Positions 8,215 through 17,286 of a DNA stretch of 21,815 nucleotides are shown here, piece after piece. Position 1 is the first letter of the stretch, and each line of letters starts with the position of its first letter. The notes beneath the pieces were generated by a model that had not been told where the DNA came from, made no database searches, and saw only the letters and a program-made list of their open reading frames with translations. This DNA is from Russula earlei (Eukaryota > Basidiomycota > Agaricomycetes > Russulales > Russulaceae): contig JAGFNK010000788.1 of the NCBI GenBank assembly GCA_025769875.1, positions 1-21,815 on the forward strand, written 5' to 3'. Both the position numbers and the translations under genes were made by a program.

Positions 8215-8384
8215 AGTTGTCAGCCACTCTTGACTCTGTGTCTGGAATCTACCTCGTCCCTTTCTGCTATCCTCAGTAGGATCCAGTTACCGTTGTGGTC
8301 CTGTACCTCATATTTTTATCTTTATATCCATCTTGACCCAAGGGTCACTCATAAACAATTGCACTGGTTCCTCAGAAACAGCTC
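8215..8384. other. Spacer between two 56-bp direct repeats
   Basis: About 170 bp with no recognisable gene. It holds a pyrimidine-rich stretch and an ATATTTTTATCTTTATATCC AT-rich segment. It is either a small insertion flanked by duplicated array ends or the remnant of a second array copy. Confidence 0.35.
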
Positions 8385-8441
8385 AAGCCGTTTCGAGCCA
8401 CTTTGAAGTGCCAGATTTGGATATGGTTGCTCAATTTGGAG
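8385..8441 (+). repeat. 56-bp direct repeat, copy 2
   Basis: Second copy of the block at 8159-8214. The RMD1-like coding fragment starts within about 10 bp of its right end, so this repeat is the junction between array DNA and captured gene sequence. Confidence 0.6.
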
Positions 8442-8451
8442 TCGTCTGGGC

Positions 8452-9846
8452 AGCAATCCCCCCACGCCTTGCTCACCCTCCCCATATCTGCGTAAATCAT
8501 CTCTTCCTACTGGAGCTCCCAAAGCCGCCGCTACCCAGCGTACCTCAAAGACTCATCAAAGACTCGTCGAGCTCCTGTCCGACCCCCAGACCCGCCCCAG
8601 ACCCGCAGAACCGCAGAACAAGGCGAAGATGACGAGATCCATCGCTACGAGACAGACGCAGGCGTGCGCATGCGCGAGCATAGGAGCACCACGGAACGCA
8701 TGACCAAGGCAGAGCGCCGCCGAGCTGGGTGCCGCCGCATCACCGCTTACTGGCTCGCGGATGGCTTTCGCATGAACCTGCTTGCCAACTTTCTCAAGCG
8801 CGAGCAAAATGTTGTCCCTCGTTCGTTTGATGAGGCTCTCTATGTCGTACGTTCCTCGTCGACCCCTTGTCCTTCAACTTTTCCCCCTTGCCCCCGTCCC
8901 TTGCACAGTACACGTGGGGCTGGCCAAATGTATCACCTCCCGTTGCTTCCTGGTTGCGGCCCCGCGGCTACAGTGCGCTCCTCGGTTCCCACTCCGTCGC
9001 ACAGGTCTCAGGCTGAAGAAGACGGCTACCCGGGCTCATACTTCTTCCCGGGACGCGCACCCGAGGATGGATTCGTATCGCATGATGGCTATATCGCGCG
9101 GAGCTTGACGAGCGAGCCACCCATCGAACGGCCCATGCACGAACCCGAGGAAAGCGAGGTCGACGGCGAGTCGCGTGAACGTGGCCAGCGCGTGGACACC
9201 CCTTTGCTCGCGTCGCATAGCCCCAGCCCAGCTCCTCCTGTGCCAGTGGGCGAGCCCAGAACACCGGTGGCGACGTGGCCGAGATCGTGTTCTTTAAGTA
9301 TGGAGTCGCTGTCTTCTTTGGATTCCACAAGATGCAGGAGCGCAATATCCTCGAGGACGTCCATGGTGCAGGCACACTCAAAGGTGCACGTGTCGAGAGC
9401 GAATGGAAAGTTGAGGAATGTCATTTTGCATTAAGTAATTCTGCCCCCCCTTTCTTGGTTCAGCACTATACCTCGTCGTAGTATGATTCAACGATTGGCT
9501 ATCCGCGCATTTACAACGTTTTTTTCAGTGAGTTTAGCTCATCTCCTTTCCGTGGGAGAAAAAGCATTCACACTGTCTTTGGTAGCATTCAAATCCCCGT
9601 CGCACCTTCTCACGCTCTCACTCGCGCATGCGCTTGCACGTCGACACTCCTCGCACACTACGAATCGCAAGCACATACCATCCTCCAACATCCGCGCACG
9701 CAAGCCTTGCCACGCACGCGCGCACTAGCACTCTCGCGACGCGACGCGATGCCGCTCACTGGGAAACTCTTCACGTTGCGCCGCGACTTCGTGCTCGGGC
9801 GCAACGTTCTCGACGTGCCGAGTACCTTCTGGGAAGAGGCGAGCAT
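8452..9846 (+). pseudogene. RMD1: RMD1/YagE (DUF155)-family gene, truncated and decayed
   Basis: The reading pieces match the fungal Rmd1 family, membrane proteins related to mitochondrial RMND1. In order: a Ser/Pro-rich N-terminus with QRTSKTHQRL (from 8452), then MTKAERRRAGCRRITAYWLA, NFLKREQNVVPRSFDEALYV, MYHLPLLPG, DVAEIVFFKYGVAVFFGF, ERNILEDV, YPRIYN, FKSPSHLLTLSLAHALA and LTGKLFTLRRDF..LDVP..FWEEAS. Introns lie at about 8847-8927, 9431-9481 and 9528-9585 (58 nt, intact GTGAGT..TAG). The first has AA before MYHLP instead of AG; the second has TTAAGT where GTAAGT is expected. Frameshifts fall near 8610, 9250 and 9637. The last ~70 residues, with the membrane segments, are missing after 9846. 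This is a fragment that kept its introns. Confidence 0.65.
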
Positions 9847-10086
9847 GGGCTGGACACCATTGGGCATAGAATGCCTGCGAGCACGAGTAAGGCGCGCTAA
9901 GTTATGCAGTGGTTCCGCTTGAGCAGCAGGGGCCATGGTCTCGACGACGACGGAGAAACATCCGTACCATCTGTACGCGATGCGTTCGTCGTCAGCGCGA
10001 ACGATTTCATGTGACTGATTTGAACTCTTTGGCACTAGGATTGTGACAGATCTGAATCCACAATTCTGCCTCCAAAGAAGCCGACT
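9847..10086. other. Junction between two gene fragments, unassigned
   Basis: Homology to RMD1 ends at about 9846 and homology to the transcription factor starts at about 10087. Between them a minus-strand frame (SHEIVRADDERIAYRWYGCF, then SVVVETMAPAAQAEP) and a plus-strand frame are open, but I recognise neither. It may hold another small gene piece or the 5' part of the transcription factor. Confidence 0.3.
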
Positions 10087-11480
10087 ATGGAGCTGCAGGA
10101 GCTGGAGATGTTGAACCGCATCCGGATGACCAATCTGCTTTAACATCGACAAGTCAACTGCTACACAGTTTGGCAAGCCGTCGACGTTGAAAGAAGACTT
10201 GTGCCTTTTTTCTTCTTGTCGACTTTCTCCCTCCTTGGCTTGCTAATGATTGGTATCTAACATCGTGTGTAAATCTGTCGAATGGTACAAGTCCTTTCCG
10301 AACAACCACCCTGTGCATTGCGTTATCCGCTCGTCCCCATCCTCCCCTCCGCTAGCATTTGTAAACTTGGCTGACTTGTCTGCGCTTATCAGAATGACGT
10401 GCACATAATCGCTTACATGTTGCTATTCCGGATTGCTAACAAATTCCACCAAGAAGTTATCTCAGATCCCACCATACCCAATAGCTTGAATCGCTCAATT
10501 GACTTCCGGGCAGTGACGCTGGAGTATGATTGGCTATTGACCGACTGTCGTCAGGAGTGGGCAGAGCGCTTCGAACAGGATTCGGACCACTCCGGTACAT
10601 GGCACCCGTCGTTTTGGCTATCTTGGACTCGTCTGATGTTGCCCCCGATCTTCTTACATTACAGATGCCGCCTGTGAGTTCCACATCAAGCTTCTTCTAT
10701 TGTATGTCTCCGGCATTTGTTTTGCCAGATTCGCTGGCTCACCTGTGTTTCTTTCGCATTACAGCTACACCAATTACGCGAGGCTCGTCATGTTCTCTTT
10801 CAAGTTCCAAAATGCGTTCCAACGGGGCCTAGAAGCCGATGATGAGGTCTTCTTCACAAGGGTGAGAGATTTCACGTTATCGTGTATTGTTGGCATGACA
10901 CCGGTATTCTTCAAGAGCCTGGAGAGCGCCAAGACTGTCGTCACGGTTCTCGTCGATTCCTTGGTCCCGACAGGTTACATACATTTTGCACCAGATGGTG
11001 CATGAAACTCTGGGCCACTTTGCTCTGCGCAAGACTAACATTATTTTGTATTTGCCACGTTTGCCTCAGCGTTCGTGCTCAAGGTGCGCTGTCCCGCTTT
11101 CTATCGCCCCATGGTCTTGGTCGGAATTTTTGACTTGCATCTACTATAGCTTCTACGCCCAGAATGCTCAAGGTTTATCACCCCGGGGCTTGAAACAGAG
11201 CTCTGCCAAGTGATCGAACGCCTCATTGCCATGATCGGGTCTCCCCAAAGTGCAATTGATGAGCGCCACACACCAAAGTTGTACTCGCGCTTCCTGGCAA
11301 GCTTACTGGCGAAACATAAACATGGCGGCACGGCCCAAGGACATATGCCTCAACAGGGATCACCACCACAGCAGATGCGGACCGGTTCGAATACGCCAAG
11401 GTCCAACAACCACCACAACCACCACAGCAACAGCAACAATGATGGCAGCAACCAGCCCTCCCGCTGCAGAACACAACCTC
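10087..11480 (+). pseudogene. Fungal transcription factor (zinc-cluster type), C-terminal half
   Basis: Exon pieces assemble into the C-terminal half of a basidiomycete zinc-cluster regulator with the 'fungal_trans' helical region: MELQELEMLNRIRMTN, then IDKSTATQFGKPSTLKED, SVEWYKSF, VHIIAYMLLFRIANKF, ACEFHIKLLL, YTNYARLVMFSF, FVFATFASAFVLK, LLRPE and IDERHTPKLYSRFLASLL, then a Gln/Pro-rich tail. Good introns are 10322-10392, 10595-10664 (GTACAT..CAG), 10702-10764 (GTATGT..CAG), 10862-10915 and 11084-11149. The expected introns at about 10201-10273 and 10998-11044 have no usable AG at the right border. A frameshift lies near 10135. The DNA-binding zinc cluster is absent. The family call rests on memory of these motifs, so the exact subfamily is open. 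Confidence 0.6.
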
Positions 11481-11732
11481 GTCGTTACTATTCTTTACTG
11501 TTGTGGTTGTTTCCTTGTCTCTGCATTGGCTTTCGGTGTTGTAATCGTCATTTATTGCTTTTTGAATGTATACAAGGTATCGTCAATGACTCAAATCCAC
11601 ATTTATAGATTTCTCTAAACGGGTTGTGTTATCTGGCTCAGCAATCGCCGTCTTATAGATATCAGAGGAGTTCCTGTCCTCGCAATTACCGAACCCACTC
11701 CTGCTACTATAACATCCCATGCCGACCTCTAA
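11481..11732. other. No gene recognised
   Basis: The transcription-factor frame continues open to 11608 but loses its character after the Gln/Pro/Asn-rich tail. The remaining bases hold a TTG/TTT-rich stretch that could be a 3' UTR, then a short unassigned piece before the next fragment. Confidence 0.3.
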
Positions 11733-11907
11733 ATGGATCCCTGGAGTAGTGCTGCATTTGCATTTGCAGTTGAGGCAGGGCGCGTGCTTGCCCTCGGTTT
11801 GAAGCTAACGTTCATTGGCGACAAATATGTTGTCGATGTCGTGTTCGGGGTCATTGGTATTCCCGGTTTCCACAGGGTTGCGACTTGTGTGCAGATTGTG
11901 AGTTCGT
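11733..11907 (+). pseudogene. N-terminal fragment resembling 2-hydroxyacyl-CoA lyase
   Basis: From ATG 11733 a 58-codon frame reads MDPWSSAAFAFAVEAGRVLA, later YVVDVVFGVIGIPGFHRVAT. The VDVVFG(I/V)xGIP motif near the N-terminus is typical of thiamine-diphosphate enzymes of the 2-hydroxyacyl-CoA lyase/oxalyl-CoA decarboxylase type, where GVxVVFGIVGIPVVE lies at about residue 20-40. Part of the intervening sequence may be an intron (the 30 residues between GRVL and DKYVVD are extra). The frame stops at TAG 11905-11907, leaving no catalytic Glu region or cofactor motif. It is convergent with and overlaps the minus-strand coiled-coil fragment. A modest-confidence call from one motif. Confidence 0.4.
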
Positions 11908-12304
11908 AGATGGTGTCGACTGAGGGGTCGCAGACACGGCGGGCGTCGGTTGCGGCTTTGTATTGGAATTCGGTGCGGAGTCATGAGGCCGCGATGATCC
12001 CTGCGCCTGCCCCGACGCCAGAAATTTATTCGCCTGCATCACTTTCATCACGAACTCACGACCCTTTTTGTACACGGCCATCTACTGAGCGAGCGTGGTG
12101 TTGTACTGTTTCGCCTCCTCGGTATGCCCGGCTTGTGCAGCCTCCATTTGCCTGTTACGCATCTCGGTGATGCGTATCTCCACTTGCTTGAGTTTAGCCT
12201 GCAAATCTGCAACATCGGCATTTGCCATTTGCCCTAGATTGAGGGGTAGCGACGGAGATTGAGATGGGGGTTGAGGTTGAGGTGTATTGGCGGTTGTACT
12301 TGGG
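11851..12304 (-). pseudogene. Pro/Gln-rich plus coiled-coil gene fragment
   Basis: On the minus strand, a Pro/Gln-rich run (TPQPQPPSQSPSLPLNLGQ) leads to MANADVADLQAKLKQVEIRI (ATG 12228-12226) and TEMRNRQMEAAQAGHTEEAK, a heptad-like charged helix probably forming a coiled coil. TAG at 12085-12083 interrupts the frame after NTTLAQ (CAG-TAG, plausibly a former CAG). The frame then continues as MAVYKKGREFVMKVMQANKF and ends in a Ser/Pro/Gln-rich tail. The upstream border has a good splice acceptor (branch-like CTGAC, then CATCACAG at 12310-12305). I do not recognise the family. Its Pro/Gln style resembles the unassigned fragment at 15008-16380, so both may come from one gene. Confidence 0.45.
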
Positions 12305-12335
12305 CTGTGATGTAGTCAGTGGTTGACTTTGGGTG

Positions 12336-14986
12336 CCCGAGAACCATGCTAGTTCCAGCAGCGCCAGAAGGATCGCTAAGCGAACACCATGAGCAGTGAG
12401 AATGATTTCCCCAGAGCGCTTCTCTTTCGCGATTGAAGCAGATATCGATGACGCAAGCGACATTACGACAGGACGAAATTTGATATCACCTTGTAAGAAA
12501 GGTGCAACTTTGACTAGAAATACTTGCCACGATTGACCAAGTTGGGTTGATGCATACGCTAGGGAGAGGTTGAGGTTGATGGAGAAGAGGGTATGAAAAA
12601 GTTCGTCGGCACGGGCTACAGTTGTGTCCAAAGAATCAATGTTGGAAAGCTCATTCGCAACTGAAGAGGCTCGCTTGTGAAGGCAAAGTCATCCCCCAGC
12701 TCGTGCTCTCCGACCAGCTCCCTTGATTCATAGTGTTCAAGAACCAAGTCCGGAAAGTGTCCTTCGGCTTTCTCTGCAAAATCTGCATAAAGAGTCGTAA
12801 GCATTGAAGATCGCTTCGTGGAGTTCATTCGAAAACTGCTCCTCGGATTTGAGAATGCTTTCGCTAGCCTGGTAGCTTTGGGGCTTTGCTCGATGTTCCC
12901 TGGCTGACGGGGCCGGGTCCAAACCGATATCGAGTGCGATGATCCGTATTGCAAAAGCTTTGGATAGCACCCGACACGAATGAGATGAGATGCTCTCGTG
13001 GTATGCAGCACGCGGATATCCGGCCATCTCAACCAGCTCCTTGCTCTTGTACTCCGGCGCTGGGGATATTTCTTCCTTGGCAAGTGCGGCGAGCTGACTC
13101 CAGAACTCCGAATTCTTCCTGATATTGGTTAATGTCGACTGATGATCCCACCCGCGTTGCCATACAACTGTCAGGAAACCCAAAACAGCCGAAAGCAGCT
13201 GTAGATTTGTCTCCCAGTACTTGTTCCAGTTCGCAAGCATCTCCCTAGCAGCATCGAGTGCGCTCACACGTTTACTTTTCCCTTTATCCTTAGTGGATTC
13301 CTCTTTGGGAGCCTGAAAATGGCCCACGATGAAAGGGTGACCAAGGGCAGGCTCTGCTTCAACGGCGAGCGCCATAAAACGCCATACACCAAGCCACACG
13401 TCCAAGTTGTGGTATGGATGTCGAGCCACACCCACCAGTGCCACGACTGTTGCTTCTAGATTGGATAATTGACCAACCATGGACGGGCCGGAAAACTTCC
13501 AAGTCGACAATGATGAGCATAGTGCGTATAATAAACGGATGGATTCCAGTGGAACCGTGGAATCGGTAGAGGGATCTTCGACAAACCCTGCGAGGACATC
13601 GAGAGGGTCCGACTTGTGTCGTCCTCCGTCGAACGACCAACACAAGGCATGCTCCAGCAAGCAAGGCCCCTCCTCTACACACAAATGCGCTGCTTGAAAA
13701 TCAGGGAGAGACGCAAAGCACGGAGGTGGGATCAGAGAACAAGGTGTAGGCCAAGAAGATCGCTAAGGCGACGGGATGCACGAATCCGGCGTGAGACAAC
13801 AGCGAAGCTGGTGAACACGGAGATCAGAGGCTCAACAGTGGAAGTCGTTGCCTTGGACACTACGGCCCGACTAACTATTGACAAGGGACCCTCCCTATCC
13901 GGCGGTACTTGATCGAGGACATCGGCATACAAGCCTGACACGAGCTTCCCGAGCTCGAAACGCGCCCCCAGCTGCGCGTATTTCCACCCTATGTGCTCAA
14001 CGCACACTTCGACGTGAACGAAACGCAGCGCATGAAGGAGTGCCTCCTTGATCTCAATCAAGCGAGCTTTTCCATCGTGTGGTGCAAGTAAAGTACCGGA
14101 TGCTTCAGTCCACAACGCATGAACGAGATGGAGCAGTGCCCGCAGTGGTTGCATAGTTCCCACTGCACGCTCAGCGGCCATGGCGCCACGACTGCATGGA
14201 GAGTCGAATAATGCAGTCGATGCGCGCGCAAATAGCCATATGTGCGGGGCATACTCTGGGAGTGAGAGCAGTCCTGCAAGTAGACCCATTGCCGACGTTA
14301 TAAGGGCAGATTCTGGGGGTGTTCCGCTATGCTGCCGCACAGAGCGCATAAGTGCGTCCTCGAGGATGGGCATCATCAGTTGCACCAGGCCCAGCGAGTC
14401 GCCATCAGTCGTGATCCCAACATAGTTGCTGTTTTGGAGCGAACTGAGAACCTGTGCTGCGAGGACTTGATTGTCTGATATGACGGCACAAAGCAAGTTG
14501 AGTGTGGCGGCCACAACCGAACCATCTCCATCAGGTTCAAGTTCAAGTCCAATATCTTCTAGGCAAAGAACTACGGGTGGTTGCGAGGCCATGCGATTGA
14601 CAGGAGCACTTACAACAGGGGCGGATAAACCTGGTATTAGGTGTTTGCGTCGGACATAGCCATATAGGACCTTGACAGGAGTTTCCATCCAGAGTGCTCA
14701 CACTGCCATACGATGATGAAATCCTCCCCATCCTGACTAAGGAGACGACCGGTCGACTGGGCAGGGAGAATGGAATGGTTCCACCTGGGAGCTTTAATGG
14801 CCGCGAATTGGTGGAGGTAGGGCCCAACGCTTTGGAAGATAGCCATATCACTCGGGAACCTTCTCAGTATAGCGCTTGTGACCCTGTGCACGCACTGGTG
14901 GGCAAAATTTGTGTGTACGTCGGCAGATTCTCGAAGAAATATGAAACTTCTTGAGCACATTGTGCCCGTGCCTCCATCAGCGGAGG
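12336..14986 (-). pseudogene. NUP188: NUP188-like nucleoporin, C-terminal ~880 codons, decayed
   Basis: Nup188 is a large helical-solenoid scaffold protein of the nuclear pore inner ring. On the minus strand the order of motifs fits it: PPLMEARAQC, FFENLPTYTQILPTSACTG, RPLKLPGGT, STGRLLSQDGEDFIIVW, HSGWKLL, LEDIGLELE, ASAMGLLAGLLSLPEY-like repeats, VHVEVCVEHIGWKYAQLGAR, DFQAAHLCVEEG, LSAVLGFLTVVWQRGWDH, LYADFAEKAEGHFPD, ESRELVGEHELGDDFAFTSE and ILLALLELAWF. The frame breaks near 14765, 14676, 13690-13745, 12797 and 12655, and TGA codons fall at 14866 and 15007. The 13.7 kb break may be a real but unresolved intron. Both protein ends are missing: homology stops after ELAWF at 12336, and at PPLM it passes into Pro-rich sequence of another gene. 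Not functional as read. A different large solenoid nucleoporin (Nup205) is the main alternative. Confidence 0.55.
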
Positions 14987-15007
14987 CTGAGTAGGCTGTG
15001 GTGGTCA

Positions 15008-16380
15008 TGCCAGATTAGGCAGTGAGGGCGCCTGCTGTGGCGGGTTTGGTTTAGAGGGAAGGGGACGATTCTGCACCAATGCGGGCACAAGTTCTGGTGT
15101 GGGTTGAGTGAGATCAATGACATCTGATTCTGGTGGTTCGCGGGAAGGAGGTTTCGGTGGAGAGGCTTGAGGCGCCGGGGAGGCTAAGGCAGAGGATGGT
15201 GGAGCAGGGGCGGGGGCTGGAGGGACCAAGGGACTAGATTGTGGGATTGTTTTTTTTTTTCAGTGGCCAAGGCCGGGGACGCGGTCTGTGAGGGAAGTTT
15301 TACAAATTTCGGGCCAGGTAAGCGTTGCTCAGCAGGAGTTTCTGCAGGATGCTTGGCGGGGATTGTAGGTGGGACTGCGGCTGAGATAGAACCATGAGTG
15401 GCCTTATGGAGTGGGAGTGATGGGTCAAGGCAGTATCTGTGGGTTTAGGTGACGACGTAAAGCCCGATAGTAGGACGGTGTGATGAGGGCGGGTAGGAAA
15501 CCATGGTGGTAATCACGCATCTGAGATCTATTGGATGAGATGCTGTAAGGTGAGGGGAAGGTGATGTGACGCTGACAAGGAGTGACGCAGGGTGGAAAAC
15601 AGCTCCGAGAATTTGGGAGAGGGGTGGACAAGCAGCATTGAACAGTTGATGTCGTGCTGTCAAGGGATCATAAGTCCATAAAGTTCCGCACGGCGAGGGC
15701 AGTGCATTCACCTTCAGCTCAGCAGGAACCGTCGTCCATGTGAGGTTGTCAAGAGCGGGTGAGGAATTCCAATACAGGTGCTTGGCATCGTCCAGCCGTG
15801 AAGTGCCATAAGTAACAAGAAAACTTATCTTTAGGCTTGTCGCGAGACTCGTTCAGAGTTAGGGGATGTAGGGGCTTCTGATTGACACCATTCTTGAGGT
15901 TGTCGAACATCTGGCAATACTAAGGACGCATGCATCGAGACAGACAGAAATCCAGATACATCTATTGCCGCAGCATAGCCCTCAAGTGCAGCCATCCCCA
16001 AGGACCCACCGGTGACAGTGCGACCTATTGTGAGTCTCGTCGGGTCTTCCTTCAGCTCATCAGGCATGCCCGAAGCGAAGAAATGATTGATGAAAGGCGG
16101 GGACCCATGGCAATCGGGGGGCCCTTATGTGATGATTCTGAGGCGGAGTTGCTGAGAAGATGGAAGATTTAAGAGCGAATTCGAAAGCTGGATAGGAAAC
16201 AGAGCTATACATGTGGGGAGGAAGTACCTCCTGCAAGACGATGAAGGAGTTGAGGCAGGTAGACGTGAAGGACGTGGTGCCATTCCGATGCGAGGGTATT
16301 AAGTAAGGCGAGCAGAGCCAAGTCACCTACAAGAGCATTACATTGGCAAGTGGCAACAAGAGTTCTTTGGTGTTCTAAAA
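15008..16380 (-). pseudogene. Fragment of an unrecognised host gene with a Pro-rich C-terminal part
   Basis: Minus-strand pieces in order: GDLALLALLNTLASEWHHVL; RLTIGRTVTGGSLGMAALEG; MFDNLKNGVNQKPLHPLTLN; KFSCYLWHFTAG; KHLYWNSSPALDNLTW; ELKVNALPSPCGTLWTYDPL; ARHQLFNAACPPLSQILGAV; MRDYHHGFLPALITPSYYRA; PAEQRLPGPKFVKLPSQTAS; then a Pro/Ser-rich region with SDVIDLTQPTPELVP. Parts are separated by probable introns (a CAG acceptor just before MFDNL at about 15914) and by frameshifts, including one at the A10 run (15250-15260 on the plus strand). Composition and the long motif-like stretches look like real coding sequence, but I cannot name the family. It runs in frame, through a TGA at 15007-15005, into the NUP188-like sequence. 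Confidence 0.45.
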
Positions 16381-16418
16381 ATGGAAAGTAGATCCAAAAG
16401 TAGACATGGCCCAAATGG

Positions 16419-16543
16419 GACGGCTCGAATCGGCTCAAGCCGCAAGCCATGGCTTGGCTCGGTCCGGCTCACCCAATCTGGCCAAGCCGTTGCTGAGCCG
16501 AACCGAGCCGAGCCGAGCCGAGCCGTGACAGCACTACTACGTG
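16419..16543 (+). repeat. Right GGCTCG array plus tip
   Basis: About 107 bp of degenerate GGCTCG/GAGCCG repeats, ending in four perfect GAGCC(G) units, is followed by the tip GACAGCACTACTACGTG (16527-16543). It is the inverted counterpart of 8043-8176. On the gene side it borders the unrecognised host-gene fragment within about 40 bp. Confidence 0.65.
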
Positions 16544-16586
16544 TCTATCTACGAACTCACGCTCACTGCCTACGCCTTCGCTCCTT

Positions 16587-16790
16587 GTCCACGCCTGCTG
16601 CCACCACCTGCAATGGAGATGACCACACCGCCACTGCCACAAGACAACACCACCACCATGCAGCCACCATCTCGTCACCGCCACCCTCGTCTCCATCGCC
16701 TCCATTTCCCATCGCCCTCGCCTCTTCCATCATCGCCATCACCGATTGCCACCTTCGTGTCTTCTGCAGCACAAGCAGCCACGACGGCTG
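16587..16790 (+). repeat. CTGCTGCC module, right copy, with short triplet-rich stretch
   Basis: TGTCCACGCCTGCTGCCACC, then ACCTGCAATGGAGATGACC and CCACAAGACAACACC, match 7922-7990 in the same orientation. A further 130 bp of CACC/ATCGCC-rich sequence resembles the C-rich triplet DNA of 6.7-7.8 kb but is much shorter. No protein is assigned. Confidence 0.55.
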
Positions 16791-17286
16791 CCTCAATTCA
16801 GACGTGAAAGGCTCAAAACACTCGTATTCAGATGCTTGACCAAGGACAGTCAAAGTTTCAAGCCCCTGGGAGGTGTAAGGAAGATTATGGCTGGCCTCGA
16901 AATCACATGCGAAAATGTGACACGACACGACATGAGACTGACACCTCAGGTCCCTTTCATCCCTTGCCACCTCCCTCTTGTTCCAGGCAGTCCACCGACC
17001 GCACACCACAAGCCATCTTGCGTGCGACATTAAGACCTCGATCGCATCGCCCAGCCCTCGCCACTGATCATGCGCCCATGCACGCCTCGGCACACTAGAC
17101 ATGTTCGCATCTCAAGCCTTTCACGACCGCCTCAACCATCTCAACCAGTCTTGATTCAATTTCATGCCATTCATCTCTAGTACCTCTCTCCTGTATATAA
17201 AAACACCCTAGCTACTCTGTAGTGGAAAGAGTTCAGAATAGGACCCCTCTTTGCAACCCACTCCTCTCTGTCTGTGAAAAACAAGA
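16791..17286. other. Unassigned block with a TATA box
   Basis: No gene is recognised. CTGTATATAAAAACACCC at about 17191-17208 is a strong TATA box (TATATAAAA, 17194-17202), preceded by a C/T-rich stretch rich in CATC and CCACC. It could be a degenerate LTR promoter or the promoter of the repeat that begins at 17287. Confidence 0.35.
17194..17202 (+). promoter_or_regulatory. TATA box
   Basis: TATATAAAA in a CTCTCTCCTG..AACACCC setting, the best core-promoter match in the right half of the window. It lies about 90 bp before the right IR1 copy; transcription rightward would run through it. Activity is inferred only. Confidence 0.35.

Noticed and set aside
9658..10176. 172-codon minus-strand frame
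   Set aside because: Most of it lies antisense to the RMD1-like exon with KLFTLRRDF and to the transcription-factor start. Only its middle (~9850-10050) is unexplained and it has no recognised motif.
11223..11474. Cys-rich minus-strand mini-protein
   Set aside because: The Cys run is the antisense reading of CAC/CAG/CAA repeats in the Gln/Asn/His tail of the transcription factor.
12336..14986. Programmed frameshifting in the NUP188-like segment
   Set aside because: Five or so breaks at unrelated sequences, plus TGA codons and missing ends, fit decay or indel errors; no slippery-site motif is evident.
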